From positions 1-52,183 of the forward strand of contig JAZREP010000026.1 in the NCBI GenBank assembly GCA_045660865.1: a DNA stretch of 52,183 nucleotides, in the 5' to 3' direction. The number at the start of each line of letters is the position of its first letter. The first letter of the stretch is position 1. The stretch comes from CAZRRV01 sp045660865 (GTDB lineage: Bacteria > Bacillota > Clostridia > Oscillospirales > Acutalibacteraceae). Shown here in pieces: positions 23,576 through 31,781 of this stretch. A program made the translations under genes and the position numbers. The notes beneath the pieces were generated by a model. That model did not search any database. It worked only from the letters and a program-made list of their open reading frames with translations, and was not told the origin of the DNA.

Positions 23576-24751
23576 TTAAAAATCTAATTCAATGATACCC
23601 TTCTTGAGATAATCTGTCATAGAATGGCAACCATCTTTGGTTACTGCAATACCCTTTTCCCATCTAACGCCGAAGCCGTCACCGGAAATGAAGGTATCAA
23701 CCTGGAATGTCATGTTCTCTTGGAGGTAGTAGTCACTGATTGTTTCCATCCAAGGAGCCTCAACCTCAATCATACCAGTACCGTGGCAAGGACCATATAC
23801 GAAGTTATCTTTGAATCCGTTGTCAACATAAAGCTTGTAGAAATCTTTAGCGATATCGCTTGCTAAAACACCAGCTTTAATTCTGTCTGTTGTCCAGTCG
23901 TGTGCTGTTTTACAGAACTCAACAACTCTTCTTCTCTCGCCTTCAAGTTTACCCATAACAACAGGAAGACCGATAGAGGGAGAATAACCGTCAATCTTAG
24001 CAGAAAGGTTAAGCTGAACGATGTCGCCCTTATTGATAGTTCTGTAACCGCTACGGCTGATAGCGTGGCTTGTAGATTTCTCGCTGAATACATACATCGG
24101 GAGACCTTCGTACTCTGCGCCTTCCTCATAAATTACACGCTGAGCAATACCAACCATTTGAAGCTCGGTAACGCCGGGTTTCAAATTACGGATAACCTCG
24201 TCAGTAGCAAGGTTGATAATACGGAAGCCTTCTTGGATACAAGCAAGCTCGTTAGCGCTCTTGATTTGGCGAAGCTCAACCATAATTTCGTTACATTTAA
24301 CGATTTCAGCCTTCGGGAAGCTTTCTTTCAAACCTTCGTAAATAGGCAGTGTGCATTCTACATAGCTGCCGAGACCAATTTTAATATGCTCGCCTGTAAC
24401 ACCGATTGCCTTGAAAACATCTTTAAAGGTGTCAGCGTGGAGCTCAGGATAAGAAGGGTCAGCAGACTCTCTAAATTCACGCAGGCAGAAAATTTTATCG
24501 ATTTTAGCAACGTCCTGTGCGAAGATGATGCACTCAGGACCTACTAACAAAGCAGCATCGCCGTTAGCAGAGATAGCAACACCGGCGCGCTCAAACAACG
24601 GCCAGAAACCGCTGAAATATCTAGCGTTTGCGTAGTCAGATTCGGTACTTGATACAACCATTACATCAAGGCCCTTTTCACGAACTAATTTTGCGGCACG
24701 TGCAATTCTCTCCTTGTATTCATAATCGGGGATACAAATTCTGTTTGCCAT
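23576..24751 (-). CDS. M24-fold (creatinase/Xaa-Pro peptidase-like) protein with altered metal site
   Basis: 391 residues with an N-terminal creatinase-type domain (about 1-160) and a C-terminal pita-bread domain. Compared with metal-dependent aminopeptidases P, the two Asp ligands are Asn248 (VQLNLSA) and Ser259 (GYSPSIG), the first Glu is Asp352 (FQVDTF), while His323 (GPCHGTG) and the final Glu365 (VRWEKG) remain. Three of five ligands are thus changed, resembling the metal-free creatinase branch more than a peptidase. Follows the mutarotase-like gene by 12 bases, so they form an operon, with a divergent AraC regulator. Possibly a hydrolase for a small amide or guanidino compound, but this is inference. 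Confidence 0.82.
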   Translation of the reverse strand: MANRICIPDYEYKERIARAAKLVREKGLDVMVVSSTESDYANARYFSGFWPLFERAGVAISANGDAALLVGPECIIFAQDVAKIDKIFCLREFRESADPSYPELHADTFKDVFKAIGVTGEHIKIGLGSYVECTLPIYEGLKESFPKAEIVKCNEIMVELRQIKSANELACIQEGFRIINLATDEVIRNLKPGVTELQMVGIAQRVIYEEGAEYEGLPMYVFSEKSTSHAISRSGYRTINKGDIVQLNLSAKIDGYSPSIGLPVVMGKLEGERRRVVEFCKTAHDWTTDRIKAGVLASDIAKDFYKLYVDNGFKDNFVYGPCHGTGMIEVEAPWMETISDYYLQENMTFQVDTFISGDGFGVRWEKGIAVTKDGCHSMTDYLKKGIIELDF

Positions 24752-24763
24752 AATAATCTCTCC

Positions 24764-25846
24764 TTAAATATTTTTAATATAATTTTCTTTTGATTTTGTG
24801 TCATTGGGTGATAAAATTCCGGTTGTGATATGGAATGTCATAGTTTCACCCGAGGCTAAATATTTTTCATAGCCTTTTTCCTTGCAATAGGTATAACCCT
24901 TATGCTCTGCTGTGGCGGGTAAAATCATACCAAGCGCATCTTCGTCAGTTGTTCTTGCTATCCAACGAATGCCAAAAGGCAATTCCTCAGGCTTGTGAGA
25001 TACGTAGCAAGAATATCCGTCAGGAAGTATTTGCATTGTATGAGCGTCACCATTATTGTCAGCATAGTATTTGCAAGTGAAAACGATTTCAGGGGCATAG
25101 GACTGACTGTCTCTATCAATGGTGTCCATGATTGACATATCAGCATCGAGCTTTTCTAAATACTCGCGAGTTTTAGTAGCAAAAGGTTCGATATAGTCTT
25201 CAGGAACTTCTTTATGAGCAATAATATCGCTATGCTTTGCGGTATACAAAAGTTTAGAACCATCAATCGGTTTGTAGTTAATGTGGCAAAGGTAGAAATA
25301 TTCAAGCGGTAAGTCCTTATTGTTCTTGAAGTTAATTGTTAGTTCAATGCATGTAGAATTTTCGTAAAGTCTGCATTCGGGCATAAAATCATAGCTGATT
25401 TCAAACGCTCTTTTGTGGGAGTATTTACCCGAAAGTGAAATGTACTTTCCCTTCTCGTCTTGTCCGAAAAGGATATACGCTTCTTTGTATTTTGCAATCG
25501 GTAATTCTCCGTGCGGTAAATGGGTATCAACACTGGTAGGATTACCCATAGCGGTAAGACCGCAATGCATCAAAAAGCATCCGTAACTTTCGCCGTAATT
25601 TATTTGACAAACTTCGGGCTCATCATAAATTGATTTCATAACCAAATTATGATTCAAGAACTCCATGTCCCAAATCATTTGACCCATAAAAGGCAAAAGT
25701 GTGACATAACCGTTTGAGTTCTTTAAGGTTACAGCTTCAATGCCGGTAGAGTATGTAAAAATCTCAGCAGAAAGCTCTCCACCTTCAAAAAGCACCTGTT
25801 TGCCATCGGAAAACATCTTTTTTGATAAATTGATTTTCCCTTGCAC
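24764..25846 (-). CDS. DUF4432-like aldose mutarotase homologue
   Basis: 360 residues resembling the galactose-mutarotase-like beta-sandwich family that includes DUF4432: FMGQMIWDMEF near the N terminus, the central YGCFLMHCGLTAMGNP and HGELPIAKY, then a HINYKPIDGSKLLY segment. Such proteins usually act in sugar or sugar-acid catabolic loci, often with an epimerase or uncertain role. GTG start with AAAGGAGG upstream. First gene of a two-gene operon with the M24-fold gene and divergent to the AraC regulator, which likely controls it. Exact reaction unknown. Confidence 0.72.
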   Translation of the reverse strand: MQGKINLSKKMFSDGKQVLFEGGELSAEIFTYSTGIEAVTLKNSNGYVTLLPFMGQMIWDMEFLNHNLVMKSIYDEPEVCQINYGESYGCFLMHCGLTAMGNPTSVDTHLPHGELPIAKYKEAYILFGQDEKGKYISLSGKYSHKRAFEISYDFMPECRLYENSTCIELTINFKNNKDLPLEYFYLCHINYKPIDGSKLLYTAKHSDIIAHKEVPEDYIEPFATKTREYLEKLDADMSIMDTIDRDSQSYAPEIVFTCKYYADNNGDAHTMQILPDGYSCYVSHKPEELPFGIRWIARTTDEDALGMILPATAEHKGYTYCKEKGYEKYLASGETMTFHITTGILSPNDTKSKENYIKNI

Positions 25847-25961
25847 TGTACTCCTCCTTTACTATCCTATAAAATCGGTCAATTTTATTATAACAACTCA
25901 CTGTAATTTTGTATTTATAAAATATTCAACATTTTTTGCACAATATTAAACTTTTTTAATA

Positions 25962-25990
25962 TTGACACAAAGATTAGAATGTGTTATTCT
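25962..25990 (+). promoter_or_regulatory. Sigma-A promoter of the AraC regulator
   Basis: TTGACA (25962-25967), exactly 17 bp, TATTCT (25985-25990). An in-frame GTG at 25979 lies inside it, which argues for the later ATG 26021. A TATAAT on the minus strand at about 25888-25893 may belong to the divergent operon. Confidence 0.7.
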
Positions 25991-26020
25991 TCATTCAAAT
26001 ACTATTGGTTGGTGGAGTTT

Positions 26021-26887
26021 ATGGAATTTAAATTAAAGGAACTAAAAACTTGTCTTTCGGTATCCAGAATAGCGAATGTGCACTATTTTGAATTCACAAA
26101 TGAATATACAACATTTAAAGACCAACACCCTTTTAAAGAACTTATATATGTTGATAGCGGCAGTATTAACGTCTATTCGGAGGGCTTTAACGGTACTTTA
26201 AACGCAAAACAGTTTTTGATACACAAAAGTAACGAGGTGCATTCACTTTCTTGCATAGGAACTGAAGTAACAAACGTTATAATTATAGGTTTTGAATGTT
26301 TTTGCAAAGAGCTTGATAAATTTTCTGTCACTCCCCTAACCTTAACTAATGAACAAATTCTTGTTTTAACAGAAATTATTAAGGAAGGTCGTTCGGTTTT
26401 CTTGCCGCCTTATGATGTTCCAAACATTAAAAATATGAAAAAGAAACAAAACCCACCTTTTGGCTCAGAACAGGTTTTGCGGCTAAAACTTGAGCTTCTC
26501 TTAATCGATTTAATCAGAATGACAAAAAACATTAACACAGCAAACAATAATAACAATCAAAATAAAAAAATTGATGAAATTTATCAATATATAACTGAAC
26601 ACTATACCGAAAAAATAACACTTGATGACTTATGTTTTCTTTTTGCAACAAACAAAACAACACTTTGTAACAGTTTTAAGGAAACCTATGGTGAAACGGT
26701 AATCAGCTATATAAATCGTATTAGAATTAAAGCGGCTAAAAAGTTAATGCGTGAAGGTGATTATAACTTGACAGAGTTATCCTCTAAATTAGGTTTTTCA
26801 TCAATACACTATTTTAGCAGAACTTTTAAATCATATAATTCTCAGTCACCCACCGAATATTTAAAAGCATACAAAACTAAATTATAA
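26021..26887 (+). CDS. AraC/XylS-family transcriptional regulator
   Basis: 288 residues. The N-terminal half has a cupin-like sensor pattern (HPFKELIYVDSGSINVYS, then QFLIHKSNEVHSL). The C-terminal 100 residues hold two helix-turn-helix units: LDDLCFLFATNKTTLCNSFK and LTELSSKLGFSSIHYFSRTF, ending in SPTEYLK. ATG 26021 follows GGTGGAG by 3-4 bases. It faces the DUF4432-M24 operon across about 170 bp, the usual position for an activator of that operon. The inducer is unknown, probably the sugar-like substrate. Confidence 0.9.
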   Translation: MEFKLKELKTCLSVSRIANVHYFEFTNEYTTFKDQHPFKELIYVDSGSINVYSEGFNGTLNAKQFLIHKSNEVHSLSCIGTEVTNVIIIGFECFCKELDKFSVTPLTLTNEQILVLTEIIKEGRSVFLPPYDVPNIKNMKKKQNPPFGSEQVLRLKLELLLIDLIRMTKNINTANNNNNQNKKIDEIYQYITEHYTEKITLDDLCFLFATNKTTLCNSFKETYGETVISYINRIRIKAAKKLMREGDYNLTELSSKLGFSSIHYFSRTFKSYNSQSPTEYLKAYKTKL

Positions 26888-26903
26888 ATATTTCCATATT
26901 AAA

Positions 26904-26935
26904 TCCCATATAATAAAATAAAATATTTTATGGGA
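26904..26935 (+). promoter_or_regulatory. Hairpin that can pair with the tspO ribosome site
   Basis: TCCCATA (26904-26910) is complementary to TATGGGA (26929-26935), whose GGGA is part of the GGGAGG ribosome site of the next gene. Could limit translation; the arms are short and AT-rich around them. Confidence 0.3.
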
Positions 26936-26943
26936 GGCAGCTT

Positions 26944-27414
26944 GTGAAAAAGTTTAATTTAAAAGAATTGATTTATAATTTGCTTGTAGTTTATGCGGTT
27001 GCTGGGTTGTCGGCGTTTTTAACGATGGACAGTATGAAGGAATTTCAGTCACTAAATAAACCGCCGCTATCACCACCCGGCTATATTTTCCCTATTGTAT
27101 GGAGTATACTTTTTACTTTGATGGGTGTTTCGGCTTATCTGGTTTTTCAATCGTTAGATGATAAAAAAGATTTTCCGTTCACCATTTATGCTTTACAATT
27201 AGTTTTTAACTTTTTCTGGTCTATAATATTCTTCAATTCTGAACAATATCTGTTTGCGCTCGTTTGGCTTATAGTTCTATGGTTTTTAATTTTAGCTATG
27301 ATTATTGCCTTTTACCAGCATAATAAACTTGCGGCATATTTACAAATACCATATTTAATTTGGGTGGCATTTGCAGGATATTTGAATGCGGGGATTTGGC
27401 TTTTGAATAGGTAA
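26944..27414 (+). CDS. tspO: TspO/MBR-family membrane protein
   Basis: 156-residue protein with five hydrophobic segments. NKPPLSPPGYIFPIVWSILF between the first and second helices is the family signature, and the W-rich helices (FNFFWSIIFF, IWVAFAGYLN) line the tetrapyrrole/cholesterol-binding cavity in known homologues. Role in this anaerobe unknown: TspO proteins bind porphyrins and influence stress responses. GTG start after GGGAGGCAGCTT. Followed by a long perfect-stem terminator. Confidence 0.93.
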   Translation: MKKFNLKELIYNLLVVYAVAGLSAFLTMDSMKEFQSLNKPPLSPPGYIFPIVWSILFTLMGVSAYLVFQSLDDKKDFPFTIYALQLVFNFFWSIIFFNSEQYLFALVWLIVLWFLILAMIIAFYQHNKLAAYLQIPYLIWVAFAGYLNAGIWLLNR

Positions 27415-27432
27415 TTTAATATTAAAAATTGC

Positions 27433-27470
27433 AATACGGTGTAGCCCGTGAGGGCTACACCGTATTCTTT
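27433..27470 (+). terminator. Terminator of tspO
   Basis: AATACGGTGTAGCCC (27433-27447) and GGGCTACACCGTATT (27452-27466) form a perfect 15-bp stem with a GTGA loop, then CTTTT. Confidence 0.93.
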
Positions 27471-27513
27471 TGTTCAAGCGTTTTTAGCGGTTTGAGCATA
27501 CAAATATTCCCGA

Positions 27514-27557
27514 AAACAAAAAAGTCTTTACACAATATATACTTGTGTAAAGACTTT
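27514..27557 (-). terminator. Terminator of the pilus operon
   Basis: AAAGTCTTTACACAA (27521-27535) and TTGTGTAAAGACTTT (27543-27557) pair perfectly over 15 bp with a 7-nt loop; on the minus strand TTTGTTTTCG follows. It lies 41 bases past the last sortase stop. Confidence 0.9.
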
Positions 27558-27597
27558 AGAATCAATAAATTTATAACGCAAAAAAACATATATATTT

Positions 27598-28167
27598 TTA
27601 TAAAATGTTTTTTCTAATGCATCGAACAGTCACTCGCTGTTTACCGCCCTTGGTGCAAGTGAAGAGTGTAAAATCCCAACCACCTGATTGCATATCTGAT
27701 ACTGCGGTTCCATCTAAGGTTGTAAGTTCGCACACTTCATATTTATGTGATTTCCCATAAACATCTACAAATTCAATTTCATCGCCAATTATCAACTTAT
27801 TTAATGAACCAAAATGGCTTTTATAATTGTGTGCAGCAATTATAATGTCATTTGTATCTATGCTTCCTGTGTATCGGCATGGAGCCGATTTAAGGCGAGT
27901 ATAATTCCATTTATCATATACCGGAAGTTCTACCGACAACTTTTCAATAATAACCTTGCCGCAAAAATCATCACCATCTACGGTAATTGCCGAATTGTTT
28001 GCTTCCTCTGGAACTTTTTGTTTGTCATCGAACTTATTCAATAGTTCTTCTGCTTGCTGACCGGCATGGTTATCTTCTACAATATTGTAGACATACCAAC
28101 CGCATGCAATCAAAAGTAACATACAGCCAATCAACAAGAGGCAAATCCCTTTATTTTTCCTTGCCAT
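27598..28167 (-). CDS. Small sortase-family transpeptidase
   Basis: 189-residue membrane-anchored sortase: N-terminal transmembrane helix (about 8-24), then a compact catalytic domain with His113 (IIAAHNYKSHFG), nucleophile Cys171 (TLFTCTKGG) and Arg178 or Arg182 (QRVTVRC). It is smaller than the neighbouring class C enzyme and lacks its C-terminal membrane helix, so it may attach the finished pilus or a minor pilin to the wall instead of polymerising subunits; that role is inferred. Overlaps the LPQTG gene by 17 bases and is the last gene of the operon. Confidence 0.85.
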   Translation of the reverse strand: MARKNKGICLLLIGCMLLLIACGWYVYNIVEDNHAGQQAEELLNKFDDKQKVPEEANNSAITVDGDDFCGKVIIEKLSVELPVYDKWNYTRLKSAPCRYTGSIDTNDIIIAAHNYKSHFGSLNKLIIGDEIEFVDVYGKSHKYEVCELTTLDGTAVSDMQSGGWDFTLFTCTKGGKQRVTVRCIRKNIL

Positions 28168-29038
28168 TTTTCTTTACCCCTATCTCATAGACACCGAGTA
28201 AAACAAAGCAAGTACCGGCAATCGCAATAAGAATAATAGGCCACCAATACTGACCGGTTTGCGGCAGTTTTTCACCATTATAGGTGTTTGTTACCACAAA
28301 ACCGTTTGTTATATCACCGCTATAATCAACTTTGTAGTTAGCAACAGTTTTCTCTCTTACTGAGTATCTACCATCTTTTGGGAGCTTTGAAAACGTATGT
28401 GCCCAACCATTTTCTTCACTCAATATAATAGACGAAACAACCTTATCGCCATTTAAAAGCTCAACCGTTACCGAATCGGGGCGCTTTTTAGAAGCGTTGT
28501 TCTTGTCTTCCCACCTTTTAACAACATAAATATTGATTTCGTTAAGCATGTTATCCTCAAGTTTAGGTGCAGAAGATAGTTCATAATACAATTTTCCGCC
28601 CGACTCAAAAGGAAGAAAGGCGATATACGGATTGAAGGTATATTTTTCATCTTCTTCGGGAAATACAAGCCAAATACCTAAATCCAGTTTATCAAAGAAG
28701 GCTTTTCCGTTTTCGGAAATCGCTGATACTGTTTTGATATTGTTGCTCTCAATGTAATCCGCAATAGTTTTGGCTACAGATTCGTCGGGGTTATTTATAA
28801 TACCGGCAATAGATATGCCTGAGTTTTCAAATGCTGTTACGGGGTAATATCCCGCATTATTTAATGTGGCAATCTGACAAATATTAACCGTCATATTGCT
28901 TATTTTATTTTTTTCTTTATCTTCAAGCGTGACTGTAATCTCGCCGTTTTGAGTTATCGCAAAGCAAGGAATTGCCGAGCAACACAAAAGTACAACAGTC
29001 AATATCGTTAAAAATATTCTTTTAAGAATTGTTTTCAT
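28151..29038 (-). CDS. Minor pilin, Cna B-type domain, LPQTG anchored
   Basis: 295-residue surface protein. Signal peptide of about 28 residues (ILTVVLLCCSAIPCFA), a body with a SpaA-like part and a Cna-B domain near residues 170-250 (VKRWEDKNNASKKRPDSVTV, then NTYNGE), and a C-terminal sorting signal: LPQTG at about residue 258, a hydrophobic helix and a KKNGKEK tail. Lies between two sortase genes with overlaps at both ends, so expression is coupled. Likely basal or minor pilin; the Cna-B fold can form intramolecular isopeptide bonds. Confidence 0.87.
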   Translation of the reverse strand: MKTILKRIFLTILTVVLLCCSAIPCFAITQNGEITVTLEDKEKNKISNMTVNICQIATLNNAGYYPVTAFENSGISIAGIINNPDESVAKTIADYIESNNIKTVSAISENGKAFFDKLDLGIWLVFPEEDEKYTFNPYIAFLPFESGGKLYYELSSAPKLEDNMLNEINIYVVKRWEDKNNASKKRPDSVTVELLNGDKVVSSIILSEENGWAHTFSKLPKDGRYSVREKTVANYKVDYSGDITNGFVVTNTYNGEKLPQTGQYWWPIILIAIAGTCFVLLGVYEIGVKKNGKEK

Positions 29039-29882
29039 CTGTTTTTTCGCCGCCTTTATCTTGAGTTGCTAATCTATTTTTGCGAATATTTCGTAACTTC
29101 TTAAGAGCAATAAAAATAATAAGTAATCCAGCAAGGGAAAATGTTATCAAATGCGTCATATCGATGTTTAAAAGTTCATTAACGATTCCATCTTCTTTCG
29201 CTGACAGGTCACTTCCATCAGTTCTTACACCTCGAACCAAGAGACGATGAGAGTTTACACCATAAGGCGTACAGGTAACAAGAGTTACACAGTCCTTACC
29301 ACTAATTACATTAAGACGTGACACCTCATCAGGCTCTACAACAGAAATATCGTCAATCTTGTATTCAAGAACCTCGTTTAACACATGAATATAGAATCGG
29401 TCACCAATTTTGAGGTGGTCGATATTTGTTAGTAGCTTTGCAGATGGCAGTCCGGTATGTCCTGCAAGAACAGAATGAGTATTTTTACCTCCAACAGGTA
29501 AATGTGTTTCGGGAACATGCCCGATGCCTTTTTGCAACACATTTTCCTCAATTGTATGATAAATAATCAAGGATACGCTGATTTTCGGAATTTCAATATA
29601 TCCCATTACACCGTTGTCTGCCGCATTAAGAACGTTTTCATAGGTTAAACCAAGCTCTTTTAGTTTTTCTTCATTTCCATGATTTTCGTTGAAATCAACC
29701 GCATCTTTCATTGTTTTATTAATTTCTTCGGGATTGATAGAAGAAAAAGCTTCTTTATATTCGCCAATAAGCTTATTATTCAAGTGCTGATTGTATAAAT
29801 TACTGACGGTAGGATAAAGAAAGAGGGATAGACCGCAGAGGAATATAACCGCCACGATAATTGTCGGTAAATGTTTCTTCAT
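29022..29882 (-). CDS. srtC: Class C (pilin-polymerising) sortase
   Basis: 286 residues with a membrane helix at each end, typical of class C sortases that join pilin subunits through Lys-Thr isopeptide bonds. Catalytic His142 (LAGHTGLPSAKL), Cys204 (LVTCTPYGVN) and Arg213 (SHRLLVRG) are intact. The GYIEIPKI and HLPVGG segments are also typical. Start follows GGAGGGAAAGGCTT. It overlaps the LPQTG gene by 17 bases. The LPETG pilin just upstream is its expected substrate. No clear D-P-F/W/Y lid triad was seen. Confidence 0.93.
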   Translation of the reverse strand: MKKHLPTIIVAVIFLCGLSLFLYPTVSNLYNQHLNNKLIGEYKEAFSSINPEEINKTMKDAVDFNENHGNEEKLKELGLTYENVLNAADNGVMGYIEIPKISVSLIIYHTIEENVLQKGIGHVPETHLPVGGKNTHSVLAGHTGLPSAKLLTNIDHLKIGDRFYIHVLNEVLEYKIDDISVVEPDEVSRLNVISGKDCVTLVTCTPYGVNSHRLLVRGVRTDGSDLSAKEDGIVNELLNIDMTHLITFSLAGLLIIFIALKKLRNIRKNRLATQDKGGEKTDENNS

Positions 29883-29986
29883 AAGCCTTTCCCTCCTTTC
29901 ATTTTATCTTTTATTGGTTTAGAAAAAGAAATAGTTTCGCGGGGTGGCTAAAAAATAAGTCGCTCCGTCAAAAACGAATATTTCTT
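29883..29986. other. 104-bp gap between major pilin and class C sortase
   Basis: No gene. On the minus strand GTGGCT beside the pilin stop can pair with AGCCAC about 40 bases on, with flanking A and T runs. This could be a partial terminator or mRNA stabiliser that lowers sortase relative to pilin output; the pairing is short and the call weak. Confidence 0.3.
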
Positions 29987-31732
29987 TTAAGCCACACTAC
30001 TTCTTTTTCTTGAAGTAAAAAAAGCAACAGCACCTGCCATCAGAACAACACCGAGAATAGTAAAAATGGTTGTACCAATACCACCGGTTTCAGGAAGAGC
30101 CGAGCCGGGTTTGTTTGTGATTTCTGCCCATACAGTCAATATAGACTCCGCAATACCATTAGTGTTAACGATATGACCAATTTCGCCTTTATGATGTCCG
30201 GTAACAGTTAAGGTGCCAACGGAACCCAATTCACCGATTTGGTCTACAATTTCGATTTCAAAAGGTTCATCAGAAATAACATAACCATCGGGAGCCTTGG
30301 TTTCAACCAACTTATATGTACCCTCTGCTAAACCGAAGATTGAAACGTCACCAAGATGACCACCCATATTGAGATGAGACAAGCTAATGGTAGCTTCACC
30401 TTCGTTGTGTGTTGTGAGAGTCTTAACAGGACCGGTATCGCCTTCTGCGACAACATATTGAGTATAGGTTATTTTTGTTTTTACACCATCTACTTCAATT
30501 TCGTGTTCAGCATCTTTTTCGGTGAAGGTAATAAGTTGGTCAGGCTGATCTTTAACTACTCTGTAAAGCTTGAATTCTGCACCTGCTAAACGAACGTTAG
30601 TTAAAACGCCGTGTGTATCTTCTGCGAACTTAGTAAATACAAACTGATAAGAATATACGTTAGCAATATCGCTTACACTACCGATAGAATCAAGAACAGT
30701 CGGGTCGTTGCTATAGGTAAGTTTAGCAGTATTTTGATTTGCCTTTTGTGCTTCAATAGCATTGGTTACTTTTGCGTCGTATTCAATAGTAAGTATATCA
30801 CCGATTTCATATTTGGTAGCATCATTCATAAGTTCGGTAAAATCCACCTTGAAATCAACACCATCGTTTAAACCTTCTGTGATAATATCAACATCTTGGA
30901 GCTCAACGCGTTCCTCATTGCGTTCTCTGTATACTTTAATACTATCGGCATCCAACTCTAAACCGTCGTGCATTGTATCTTCGATAAAATAGGTGTAGTT
31001 TTTATAAAGGGTATGAGACGGAACAGCAGTTGTGATTTTGAAGGTAACTGTATCGCCGATGGAAACGGAGGTTCCTTTTCCATACTCTTCGTTGTGCTTT
31101 TTGATTTGTTTTAAAATCTGAGGACGGTTTGCCTTCAAAGTAATAACTGCATCTTTATTAACGGTGGAGAGCATAACTGCAGAACGAACAGCGCCACCTG
31201 CAAGAGTTGTAGCATCATACACAAGATAATAACCGTAACTCAAATTAGGAATGTTTACAGATGTTGCGGTGTCGCCTGCTTCAACGGGAGGAATATAGGG
31301 TGAGATGCCTTTCGCAACAATATAATCATGCAATTTTTCTGCCATCTGAGAAAGTTCAAAGTTGTTTCCGCCGGAGTTCTTTTTTGCCAACTCCTCAACT
31401 GCCCCTTGAACATTACCGTTTTCTTGCTTTCCTAAAATGCCGGCAACGGTTTTATTTTCGCTATCTTTCCATTCTCCGTAGAAGAAATCATAGAACGGAA
31501 TTTTGTTGTCATCAGTTTTATACCAACTATAAGAGGTGTTATTACCGTTGGTAGTAGCATTAAAGATTTTGTAAACATTGAATGTTTTACCTGCTACTGT
31601 TGCGTTTGAGTTGCTGGGGTTTTGAATGGTAATGCTACCTGTTGGCTCTGCAGCAGAAACTGCAAAAGCAGCACAGCCACATACCACGCAAAGGCATACG
31701 ATTACTGCCAAGATTTTTTTGATTGCTTTCAT
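29987..31732 (-). CDS. Major pilin, isopeptide-forming, LPETG anchored
   Basis: 581-residue backbone pilin of the FimA/SpaA type. Signal peptide (KILAVIVCLCVVCGCAAFA), an N-terminal domain, the NRPQILKQIKKHN segment that may supply the polymerisation lysine (about residue 215), a central isopeptide domain, an E-box-like YKLVETKAPDGY in a C-terminal SpaA-type domain, and LPETG at about residue 546 with membrane helix and KRSS tail. ATG 31732 follows AAAGGAG; an in-frame codon at 31780 is rejected because it precedes this site. The pilin gene is followed by a gap before the sortase gene, which may let it be expressed more strongly. Confidence 0.93.
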   Translation of the reverse strand: MKAIKKILAVIVCLCVVCGCAAFAVSAAEPTGSITIQNPSNSNATVAGKTFNVYKIFNATTNGNNTSYSWYKTDDNKIPFYDFFYGEWKDSENKTVAGILGKQENGNVQGAVEELAKKNSGGNNFELSQMAEKLHDYIVAKGISPYIPPVEAGDTATSVNIPNLSYGYYLVYDATTLAGGAVRSAVMLSTVNKDAVITLKANRPQILKQIKKHNEEYGKGTSVSIGDTVTFKITTAVPSHTLYKNYTYFIEDTMHDGLELDADSIKVYRERNEERVELQDVDIITEGLNDGVDFKVDFTELMNDATKYEIGDILTIEYDAKVTNAIEAQKANQNTAKLTYSNDPTVLDSIGSVSDIANVYSYQFVFTKFAEDTHGVLTNVRLAGAEFKLYRVVKDQPDQLITFTEKDAEHEIEVDGVKTKITYTQYVVAEGDTGPVKTLTTHNEGEATISLSHLNMGGHLGDVSIFGLAEGTYKLVETKAPDGYVISDEPFEIEIVDQIGELGSVGTLTVTGHHKGEIGHIVNTNGIAESILTVWAEITNKPGSALPETGGIGTTIFTILGVVLMAGAVAFFTSRKRSSVA

Positions 31733-31781
31733 GTTTTTAACTCCTTTACTTTTTATATTTTTTGAATTTATTGAAAACAAA

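Noticed and set aside
23900..24547. 215-codon plus-strand frame inside the M24-fold gene
   Set aside because: Antisense to a complete gene with family motifs; the product resembles nothing and has no ribosome site.
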